From assembly GCA_013399875.1 (NCBI GenBank), contig VXAZ01009470.1, positions 30,826 to 94,825 on the forward strand: DNA of 64,000 bases, given 5' to 3'. Shown in pieces: positions 35,770 through 45,876 of the stretch. The stretch is from Gymnorhina tibicen (lineage: Eukaryota > Chordata > Aves > Passeriformes > Artamidae). The first letter of the stretch is position 1. Every line of letters starts with the position of its first letter. A model generated the notes under the pieces. The model was given only the letters and a program-made list of their open reading frames with translations, had not been told where the DNA came from and did no database searches. Made by a program: the position numbers and the translations under genes.

Positions 35770-36694
35770 TATGATTCAAGGCATACATCTTAAAATACTT
35801 TTAGACATGTAATAGTCCAGAACTCCTGTGTGAAGGTATTGCCATCCCAATAAAACTGCCTATTTAATGAGCTCAGTGCTTCTTAGCTAAAATCATTACA
35901 GACCTTTTTGTGCTGCCAAAGGTAGCTCAGAGCTGTGTCAACCTGCAACAGAATCAGCCCCAAAACTTTTTCCTATTTTATTATTTGCTACTATAGCTCT
36001 TTCAACCCACAATGCAATCAACCCAAATTATTTTTCCCTATTTCATTACTTCCTACTTTATAATTTAAAATAGTAAAGCTGTGCATGTCACCTGAGAATG
36101 GCATGAGCAGGATCCAGTTTGGTTTGCACTACTGGGTGAAAGAAAGCTGAACAGAAATGTCGGTGTTAACTACTGTCTCCAGATTTTAGACTGCTCCTAC
36201 TTGACGCTTATGACCTAATTCCTTTACTGATGACACTAATGTAAAGTGAGTGACCAGGGATCTCACTGCGATCAGAACAGTTGCACACAATAACGGAATG
36301 TGCAGCTACTCAAGTGATTTTTGCTATCCAAAAGACAAGTTAAGGCACCTACCACATACTTTTAAACATTATCCGTCTTGATCTGCAAAGAGATGGTCTG
36401 CAAGCTTTAGATGTTTCTCTACAGACTATTTTTAAGCTGTGCATTGATTAAAACAAAACTATGGATTCACCAAAATACTTGCTTATGTCTAGAAACAGAT
36501 CTCATTATATTAATTCAGATACCTGTGTGTTGTCACTTTTAGGAAAAACAATCTGAAATAGTGTTCTGGAATTTTTGTAAGAGTTATGTTTTAATTTTTC
36601 CTTTTAAAAATAACCTCAGAAAGATGGTAGCTTTTTCCTCTCGGATTTATTCAATGCAGCGCAATTTTGTGTTTACAACTTGAGTGAGATCCCA
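35770..36694. other. Unique sequence, no gene seen
   Basis: No repeat, exon or regulatory signal recognised. Confidence 0.5.
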
Positions 36695-36840
36695 ACCATA
36701 GAATTACGGAATTGTTTGAGTTGAAAGGGACCATAAAGATCATCGTGTTCTAATCCCTCTACAGTGGACAGGAGTACCTCCCACTAGACTAGGTGGCTCA
36801 AAGCCCTGTCCAGCCTAGGCTTGAACACTTCCAGGGATGA
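36695..36840 (-). mobile_element. CR1 fragment, 3' end
   Basis: ACCATAGAATTACGGAATTG followed by AGGCTTGAACACTTCCAGGG marks about 145 bp of reverse-complemented CR1 3' UTR, rather diverged. It faces away from the CR1 fragment 365 bp to the right. Confidence 0.88.
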
Positions 36841-37204
36841 ATGCACAAGAAGTGCACTGAACTCCTTGTTCTCCACTCTTCTACTGACCAGAGTAGAAGT
36901 GTCAGTGTCCAAGTCATGTAGATAAGCCAAAGCCTAAGACAATGCCAGCCAGTTGTAGAAGACCTTACTGATGAGTATCACACCTTTACACAAGTCTGAA
37001 AAATGTGTAGAGAGAAGCCCTATGCTCATCTTCCTCCTGAAAAGCAAAAAGAAGCCTTTTGATCACATGCACCTTTTCCTAGAGTAGCCTGTTCATATTC
37101 AGTTGTGGTCTTCAAAGGAGAGACAAGATTGAGCAGCTTCTCAGGACATATACAACCCTGACCATTTACTGGTGGCAGCACATCATGCATGACAGGATTG
37201 TCAT
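36841..37204. other. Unassigned sequence between opposed CR1 ends
   Basis: About 360 bp without recognised repeat or coding content. It may hide diverged CR1 sequence. Confidence 0.45.
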
Positions 37205-37382
37205 TACTGTGAGGGTGGTGAGGCACTGAACAGGTTGCCCAGAGACGTTGTGGAAGCCCCATTCCTGGAAGTGTTCAAGATCAGGTTGGATGCGGTTTTG
37301 AGCAATCTGGTCTAAGGGAAGGAGAACTTGGAACCAGGTCATTTTTAAAGTCCCTTTCAACCCAAAGCAATTCTATGATCAT
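37205..37382 (+). mobile_element. CR1 fragment, 3' end
   Basis: GAGGGTGGTGAGGCACTGAA leads to CCCAAAGCAATTCTATGATC, the CR1 3' terminus on the plus strand. About 180 bp remain. Confidence 0.88.
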
Positions 37383-39899
37383 GGGCTTACTCTTTACTTC
37401 ACTACTTATGTGATTGCCAGTTCCCATTTTTTTTTCTTATCTGCTTTCAGAGTTTGTATTTCAAGGAGGTGCTTGAAAAGGTATTTAGGAACCCACTGCC
37501 TTTCAGCCATGAGGGGCTGCTTCCTCTCAGCCTCTTCCTAAACCACTTCAAGCCAGTAAATACAAAATTTTGGACCTATATTTCCTATCATTTCCTGAGC
37601 TGCTCTCTGTTTCCTGATTCCATTGCCTCTTGCTTATTACTGTCCTGCTCCTTATTCCAGTTCTGCTGACTTCTGTACTGAACTTACTTTAAAATGCAGA
37701 TGGAATGACTCAGGTATTTTCCAGATAATTAAAAATTGCCAAACTCAATTAAAAAAAGAAAAACAAACAAAAACTACCACCGACAACCAACTAACAAAAT
37801 AAACAAACAAACAAAGAACCAAAACAAAAACAAAACCCCCAAAACAACCCAGAAAGCTGCAAACCCAAAGAAACAAACAAAAGAACCCCCACCAAACCAA
37901 GGAAAACAAAACCATAATTCTTGACACATTTAATGTTCCATACATCCAAGCATCCTTCTCTTCTGTAACTCCCCAGTGATTTCAGGAAACAGCTAAAATA
38001 CTTTCCCATCTACTTCTGAAATGCCTACAGATCATCTTTCAAACTTTCTTCTCTACTTTCCTATTGCTCAACTGATGTTTTCTTTTCTCTCCTTTTAACA
38101 GAGAGCTGGAGGTTAGACTGAAATACACCTTATATTTCATTGTGCTAATAGTCCAACTCACACACTGTCAAGCAGCGGAGATGTACTCTGACGAATGTGT
38201 CCTTCCAAAATAGAACTGACCCTGAATAAAGCTGCTAATTCCCTTTTTATATACTCAATAAGTCACAATGAAAAATCAATCAAATGTCATTGTTGCATCA
38301 TTAAAAAATGAGATACAATATCTTTGAAGTTTGAGGGAAAAAGGACATTGAGGTTAAAATCACAAACCGTAGCTATGATTTATGGCTTAATTAAACTGCA
38401 TTTATATCCTTATCTGACAACACCTTTTTTTTCTCTTAAATTGTCTCAGTGGGAATGTATCACAAGGGGTATGTTTATCCAAATCTCCAGGGGCAGTATC
38501 AAATCAGATAGGAAATGGAAACAGATGTATTGAAGATTTCTAATGTTCTCAATTCCTTCTTTCTCTTTTCATCATCTTTGCAAGATGACATTTATCCCAA
38601 AGTTGTAGAGTTTTGAGAAAATGTCACACAGGCAGACAAATTATTGCTATTTTTTTCTGTAAAATGAAAGAATTAAGACATGTCATCATGTTTCCTTGTA
38701 TAATTTGGAATATATGCTTTTGATAGCAAAGTGGTTTTGCCTTACAGAAAGAAAGAGGCGTCCATATTATACAATTGTCCAACATGCAGATTTGACACTG
38801 CAGCATCGTGCCCCGGCAAAAGTCAAATCCTATACAAATGAATTATCCAGTTATGTATATAATTTTAGATTGGAGATATATATATATATACACATAGAGA
38901 GATATTAAGGTTATAACTGTTTTTAAGTCTAATTCTGTCTCTTTCTTGCTCCCAAAAACAATGACAAGAAATTGTGCTTTGAATAAAAAAGTAGTCTTTT
39001 TGCCAATGATTACTTTGTTTTAAGGGCAGACTCACTTAGTTAATCTTGACATGACAGATAACTTAAGTAATAAAGAATTGCCTAAATTAATTTTTAGTTG
39101 TTTAAAGAATATGAAATGAAAGACGTCTTCATCCCTAATTAAAAAAGTAATATCTTGTGCTGGGTCAGTTAACATCGGTTTTAAATTACTAGAACTTTAG
39201 CTTTACCTGTCTATATATCTTAGCTATTTTTACTCATATATGTTTTTATTTAGGACTTGTTTTACCTGTGGAATATCTTACACAAGTTGAAAATACTGAT
39301 ACTGCAATTATGGCAGCAAAGCTTTATGTTCACATAGAAATTTAAAAATGTATGTCCATTCCTTTCTTTGCTGTTATTATTGTAGTTAGTACAGAGAGCA
39401 CTCCAGAATCCATGTCCTGCAGAGAAAGGTCTTCTCTTGAGTAGAGAATACTATGTGGTTTTTTATCTGGCGAATAAAAAGGAGGTTTGCATGAAGTGGC
39501 CCACAAACAATAATTTTTAATCCAGTTAGGATGGATCAAGTAGAATGCTCCCATAAATTTATCAAAGCTCTTACTTCCAAAAGGTAACACACAAAAATAA
39601 CCATTAGCCAAGACATGTTCTAAGCAATGCACTTCATTGGCCTTTGTATATTTCTTAGTATTAACCTGATGTTAACATTTTATTTTAATTATTATAAAAA
39701 AAGGAAAATGTCTAAGGATACTGGGTGTGGGTTTGATGGATTTGGTAAGGATTTTTTGACAATATACAGAAATTCAGAAAAAAAGTGTTGGTTATGTTAA
39801 GCATTGGAATGTCTTTATGTTTTGAAATCTGACTTTATTATACTATAGAAATAATAAAAAAATAAAACCACAGAAAATATGATATGATTAAATGAAATA
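37383..39899. other. AT-rich unique sequence
   Basis: It contains the A/C-rich tract below and a short (TA)n at about 38876-38890. Open frames such as 37454-37669 and 38696-38908 lack motifs. No gene seen. Confidence 0.5.
37739..37914 (+). repeat. A/C-rich low-complexity tract
   Basis: About 175 bp built of AAAC, AAACA and CCCC words with very little G or T on the plus strand. It is not a regular microsatellite. The open frames across it are compositional artefacts. Confidence 0.92.
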
Positions 39900-40063
39900 G
39901 GCCAAAGAATGGCCTGGGCTGGAAGGGATGTAAAGATCATATCATTCCAATCCCCCTGCCATGGGCAGGGACACCTTCCACTAGAACAGGTTGATCAAAC
40001 CCCATACAACCTGGCCTTGAACACTTCCAGGGATGGGGCAGCCACAGTTTCTTTGCAAAAACT
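39900..40063 (-). mobile_element. CR1 fragment, 3' end
   Basis: GAATGGCCTGGGCTGGAAGG followed by CCATGGGCAGGGACACCTTC and AACACTTCCAGGGATGGGGC: about 160 bp of reverse-complemented CR1 3' UTR. The outermost terminal repeat is diverged. Confidence 0.92.
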
Positions 40064-43000
40064 CATAAGGCAGCCTTTTAGTCACATCTGTAAATAATCT
40101 TACGCAGCTCTTATACAAACTTTCATGAGATTCTTTTCATGCTGTTTTTCTGGGTTTTGGTTTTGTAATTTAGGAAGAGAAGCAGTGTGAAGCCTAAAGT
40201 GGTCATTTTGCAGCTGTGTCTTCCAGGCACTATCTTCCTGATATTCCCCATATAATAGGGCTTTGGCTGCCTTCTCACATGATCATGATCTTTATTTGCA
40301 GGGCGGGGGAAAGGAGCAGATAAGGATATAAAGGAGCAGATTAAGTCATAGGTCTTAAATTTTTGAAAAGAAGTTTCTGGGGTTTGACTGAGGTTATTCA
40401 CCAAAAGTCTCTCATGTAGTGGCTAAAGAATAGAAAACAAGAATGTTGGAGCTGCGAATGATATCATGGAAGGCATTACCTTATGGCAGCTGCTGGGTAA
40501 AATCGGGAAAAGAAGGAAATGCCTAAAAAATACGAAAACAGCCAAAGCTCCAAAGCTATTCAGACTTTAAAACAGAGAGACTAATGAAAGTTTTACCAGG
40601 AGGTTTCCCTTTGCATGACCATGGAGCTTCAGTGATCTGACATTTCTCTTTCAATTTGCTATAAAACATAACTGAAGGATTGTGTATTTAACCTTGTTTT
40701 GGGACACTGCAGAATGTGTGAGAGTTTACTGCATTATTCAAAACACATAAAGGGAGAGCCAGGGAATAAAATATTTCAATTTAATTCCATAAACAAAAAC
40801 CCACAAGAGAAATATCTTCATTAGAAAGAAGTGAAAAGATTTTATCAACTTTAGATACACGTAACATAATTGCTTGCAGAAGTTTGCAAAAATCATCTCA
40901 ATGCCAACTCAACGTTCCTTCAACTGGGAATAGAAAAAAAGAAAACAAAATAAATTTTCATGAGAGACACCTCCCCAAAACACTTGCCTTTCTTGGCTGG
41001 TATTACATCTTAAAAATTCAATGTATTTCTTCATTGGTACGCTGTTGCTAGCATTTGAAATCTAGTAATTTTGTTTGTTTGCTTCATTTCTTTTCTCTCT
41101 CTGGTCTTCCAAGTAATTTTACCCTGTTTTCTTATTTTTCTCCCTCAGAAGCATTTATGTCTAAATTCCCTTGTTCTTTTAAACTGTTTCAATACCTGCA
41201 AAATCCATCTGCTTCAGACATTTTTCTACTACACTAGAGGGTGAAAATTAAAATAACTTAATGACTCACTGACTGTAAAATTACTTTCATTTATTTTATC
41301 ATGAATTTTAGTTCAGTCCCATAGTGAGTACAAATCCAGTGCAAACTTTGTGTTTTGTGATCTGAATTTGGGATTTCAACTAAATTAAAGCCACCCTCTT
41401 AGCCAGAAACTGTGTATTAATCTGCAGGAAGATTCATTTTCAATACATAATACACTACTGATCACATGGAAAATTCTAGAGCTTGGTAACTCCACCTCAC
41501 ACCTGAAAAATAGATTCAAAATTTGTACAAGGCTTACAGGGCTTTTTAAACTAAATTATGGAAGCGGAGTGTTGTGGGTAGAGATTTTTTCCTATTTTTC
41601 CTTATAATTATTAAGAGTTTTTTGGTTATTGCATTAGCAGACCTTGGGAATTGACATGCAACTATAAATGTAGGAGATACATAGATTTAGGAACAAAGCA
41701 GAATAAAGCTTCAATTCCATACGTTTTGTCCATATTTAACTCAAGGAGGCATCAGCTCGACCAATGTATTTGAATAGCAGTAGACTTTGTTTACATACAA
41801 AGCATCACTTTGTGAAGTCACTCGTGTTTTATCCTCCTTTTTTAGGTTTTCAATTAAGCTGTATTAAAAAAAAAAATTGACTTCTTATATACAGACCACT
41901 GAACTGCTCCTTCCTCATTTTTGGTTTACCTTTAGAGTACAGAATATTTTCTTAAAATACGCACTATGTTGAAAGACAAGATGACCAGAGCCTCACAAAT
42001 TACTCTTTGAGAAACCAAACAAGAGGATATTATACCACGGAATCAGTTTTGGTAGTAGGTTTTACAAAGTTCCTCCTTGTTTTGTCAACCTCTTTTTGGC
42101 AAGATTATATTAAATATCTCACCTATTAAACTACAAAGAATAAAAAAAAGCCCAAACCAACCAACCAAACAGAAAAAACCACCCATCCCAGATATATCTG
42201 GGTTTGCAAAGAAGTACCTGAATACATGTTTTTATTTGAAGTAAGATTTTTTTCCTCCCATACTCAAATTTCATTTCCTGATTCATTCTGCATGAAGTCA
42301 ATCTATTCATTGCATAAATTGAACATACTGCATAATAAGGCAATAATTGTGTTTGATTATAGATGTTCAGATGAAAATTGTTTAATATTAAAGCATTGCT
42401 TTTTATCTGACTTTGCAATAGGATATTTTTTGTTTCAATGTACTGTATCTAAAATAACCTTAATAGCCATTTTCCTCCTATTTCTTCAGTAAGATGAAGC
42501 GAGCTGTACTTTTCGATCTAATGATGCAGATCTTTATGTGAATCATTAATAAAAATTGTCATTGTTGCAAGGTTTATTTTTCACCTGGCTTTAGCAAGTG
42601 GAGTAGCAGCATTTTCTCAGCTCCTACAGTTTCAGTCAAACAGACTGATACAAATGAAACTGCTCCTGTAAACATCCAAGTAAAAAAAGCTTAAGAAAAA
42701 AGGAAAATTGCGGCTCCCAAGATCACCAAGTTGATTAATTCAACTAATTGACTTCTGTGACTGTTGAAACTGCTATTCACAGTAGTTATAGCAAATTACA
42801 ATAAGGATGGCTACAATCAGGATGTATTGACTGAATTTGTATGGAAACCTGAAGGACAAGTAAGAAAAGGTCTGTGTAGGTACTGTAGCCTTTCATACTG
42901 TATGAGCATGAATTTATGACATTTAGATTACCTAAATATTTTAGCTTCAACTTCAATTTGAAGAGAATCCTGATTATTTAGACATGAGTTTCCTTCTGAT

Positions 43001-43254
43001 GAATGCAGTTACGCAGATTAATAAGAAAAGAAATTGGTGAATATAAGGATTTTCAAAGGGTCTTTTTTCCTATGATGTAGTACTAATAAATAGGACATAT
43101 ACCAAATGGAAAGGAGGAGAGCATTGAATGACATTTTTAGGACTACAGAGGCAGGTCGAACACTCTCCTTTGAAGAGTTTTAATGAGAAAACTGCTATTC
43201 ATTACAATACATAAAAAAAATAAATAAAAAAAGCAAAACAATCAAAACAAAAAA
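40064..43254. other. AT-rich unique sequence, no gene seen
   Basis: About 3.2 kb without repeats or exons I recognise. An A/C-rich patch near 42131-42184 and the A-rich stretch 43206-43254 are low complexity. Confidence 0.55.
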
Positions 43255-43261
43255 CCCCCCC

Positions 43262-43899
43262 GTCCCAATTTGAGACAAATTGGAGGAAAAATATCCTCTG
43301 ATAGAAGGCAGGTTTCAACCACCCCTCCCCCACCACGTTTGGAAAGAAAGTGAAAGAAAAAAATCTATTTATTTCTCAAGTAATGTCGGCGCAAACACGG
43401 AAAAAAAAGAATAATGCTAAATAATAAAACCTCTTGCTGTGGAGAGAACCTGGGTAGATTTCAGAGTCCTTTGTGGGTGTGCCTTTCTCCTTTCCAGAGC
43501 TGGGGTTTGGCATGGGCCCCTCCGGGCCTCCCGGATGATGTTCTATGATGTTTTGGTGTTGTTAAACAGTCCAGAAGAGAAGAAGAAGAAACCAAAGTCC
43601 CAGGGAGAAAACATTCTTGCATCAGCTAGCAAACTGGCTAAAAAGCAAGGAGTTTTAACTTTCCGTCTCTCTCCCGAGAAAGAGAGCCAAGAGCTGGGAA
43701 AAGGAGGAAGGTGCTTTCCTCCCCTCTGCAGCAGCGGAATGCAGGAGGGTTATCTCTGTGTCCTTGAGCACAAAACCACTCAGATTTTTTTTCTCCCTTT
43801 CTTTCAGACCCAGTTTTAAAGGCACAGACAGGCACAGGATTCATGTCTGGGCATAGAGCAGGCAATAGGGGATACACATCATAAAGTCACCCCAAGACA
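43262..43899 (-). mobile_element. Solo LTR, ERVL-type, minus strand
   Basis: On the minus strand it starts TGTCTTGGGGTGACTTTATG at 43899 and runs about 640 bp to CTCAAATTGGGAC at 43262. Seven C residues lie just outside both ends, consistent with a 5-bp CCCCC target duplication, though homopolymers are weak evidence. AATAAA (minus strand) lies about 120 bp from the 3' end. It shares AATAATGCTAAATAATAAAA and GTCCAGAAGAGAAGAAG with the LTR at 63448-64000, so both are one family. Frames over it are accidental. Confidence 0.85.
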
Positions 43900-44449
43900 C
43901 CCCCCCAACCAAAGTAATAACTTTCTGAATGTATTTAAGAAGAGAAGATTTAATTTTAAGTGCAACATTTTGAAGACATAGAGCCCTCAGTTAAGATATG
44001 GGTTCTAAGAAAGCCTTCTGGTAAGGAAATTAGTAGAAGGAGAGAGGGCAGAAGTTATGAGAGCTGTCACATCTAAAAGAAGTACAATTTTTAACATCAG
44101 TACCTAGAAAACATACCTCTTAGAAGAACCTTCAAATGTTCTTATTCCACAAGCATCTTCAGAAGTGTACAAGAAGGTCAGTGGTAATCCTAAGCAGATG
44201 TGGAAATCAAATTTTTTACTCTGTGGAGCCTTTTGAGGTTTGTCCAGCTATTTTCCCTATGTTTTTACCATTTTATTATTAATAGAGAGACCTATTCAGT
44301 CAGTCCAGCAAGATTTGGGAATTTCTCCCGCTGATTTTATTGAGTTGGCATTTTTTTCATGTTGTTGCTATGGTTTCCTTAACATTTTTCACTCTTCTGA
44401 CACCCTTTGAGATGTCATTCACAGGGAATTCCTGAATTCCGCTCTAGTC
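43900..44449. other. Unique sequence, no gene seen
   Basis: AT-rich and without recognised repeats, lying between LTR insertions. Confidence 0.5.
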
Positions 44450-45038
44450 AGTGATATTCAAACATGGTCACCAGCACCCACTGCTGGTACTAGGAAAATA
44501 GGAAAAGCCAGGGCAGAAGTGGGAGAAGAGAACAGGGAAGAGACAGTGCCAGGTGCCGCAGGTGAGACAGAGTAAATGATAGACCAGAGTGGATCTGGAT
44601 ACTGAAGCTTATTTAAGAAAAGGGCAATGAGGGTTTTTTACCCTGCATGATTACCTCACACATTCACAGTCACGCCCTCCCCTGCAGTTCTGTGCTCCTT
44701 AGGTCTCCATCCCTTCACTGCTCGAGGTCCTACCCGGCCCAGGAAGGTCTCTAGAAAACTGGGTTAGTTCCCTCTGTGCTGTTGCTCATCCTTACCCATC
44801 ACAGCTGTTTCTTCTCAAGGTCCCCAGGCATCGCTCCTTTTTGGTCTACTTACATTTCCCTGACCTCCAGGATCTTCCCTCACTTCCGGGATCTCTCCTC
44901 CAGCAAGAGGAGATGTTTCAGGATCATCTTCTTTCCTAGACCAGTTTTTATAGGAATACTTTTCAGTGCAAGTCCTTTCCAAATCCTCAGTTCTCCTGTT
45001 TTCCCCATTTCAAGAGTCTATATGCTGAAACACAACAC
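44450..45038. other. GC-richer unassigned segment, possible repeat remnant
   Basis: About 590 bp clearly richer in G and C than its surroundings, with sharp composition edges on both sides and an ERVK LTR immediately to the right. Minus-strand CCTATAAAAACTGG (about 44940-44953) is TATA-like, and AAATAAG lies further along the same strand (about 44608-44614). I could not find matching flanking duplications or TG...CA ends, so I leave it unclassified. Confidence 0.35.
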
Positions 45039-45044
45039 ATGATC

Positions 45045-45394
45045 TACGGGGAAAGATAAGCACATGGCAGCACAAAGGAGCCCATGGCAGCACAGACCCT
45101 GGGGGGAGGAGGTGTCACGCGGCAGGCCCCTACAGAGAGGACCCTGCCAGAAGCTGACAGGCGGGTGAACAGTGCATGATCACCCTACAGAAGGACATTA
45201 AAAAGATGCATTGCTGATGTAGCAACATGGGATTGGTTGTGCAGTGAACATTACCATGTAAGGAAATACTATACCTTAAAGAAGTGTATAAAAGCAGCTT
45301 GTTCCTTTGAATAAACGATCCAAATCGGAGATCCAGATCAGAGATCAGGAACCAGAACCAGACTCAGACTCAGTCTGAATTTCAATCACTGACA
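45045..45394 (+). mobile_element. Solo LTR, ERVK-type, 350 bp
   Basis: It is bounded by an exact 6-bp duplication ATGATC (45039-45044 and 45395-45400). The right end is ATCACTGACA; the left begins TACGGGGAAAG, so the usual TG start has become TA. A TATA box (TATAAAAG, 45287-45294) and AATAAA (45310-45315) lie 16 bp apart, the compact U3/R layout of alpha- and beta-like retroviruses. U5 contains short GATCCAGATC- and CAGACTCAG-type repeats. No retroviral gene is attached. Confidence 0.9.
45287..45315 (+). promoter_or_regulatory. LTR TATA box and poly(A) signal
   Basis: TATAAAAG is followed 16 bp later by AATAAA, inside the ERVK-type LTR. Both are perfect consensus matches. Confidence 0.75.
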
Positions 45395-45400
45395 ATGATC

Positions 45401-45871
45401 AGCCTCTTAATTAGTGGTTTTATCTTATGTTTTTTTATTAATGTGAGGATTTGGAGCAGGCCACTTTTGTTTAGTCCAAATGCTGACAAAATTTTCAAAG
45501 AGCCCATATCTATTGCTGCCAGCAGGTAGTGGACTTGTGCATGAGAATTCAAGAATTCAGTTTGGGGCATTCACTCACACACACATATACACACAGAGAC
45601 ACACAGACACACATATCTAAGTTGTTTTTACATCCATGAAAGTAGGTAAAAAATCATTTTAAAAAATCATGGTAAGAGGAAACAAAAAATTTCCAAGGGG
45701 TCAAAACATGTTGACAATATATATGCCTGACAATAATAGCAAAAGAAAAAAAATTACATGCATAAATACACTGTGATGGGTCTTGCCATTTTACAGCATT
45801 ATCATATACTATGCCAGTGCTGATGCAGCATTGCGATTGGGAAATACTTCCAAAACTTTGTTCACTTTGGT
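45401..45871. other. Short unique interval between LTRs
   Basis: AT-rich, with a CA-rich simple stretch at about 45572-45616 (CACACA mixed with GAGACA). No gene seen. Confidence 0.6.
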
Positions 45872-45876
45872 GGGAG

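Noticed and set aside
37736..37945. Open frames on both strands across the A/C-rich tract
   Set aside because: Composition artefact: without T and G, stop codons are rare on the plus strand. The translated products are Lys/Asn/Gln/Pro-rich low complexity, or the corresponding Phe/Val/Leu-rich stretch on the other strand.
38749..38870. Acceptor-like TTTTGCCTTACAG with a downstream open frame
   Set aside because: No GT donor in a suitable place, and no recognisable residues.
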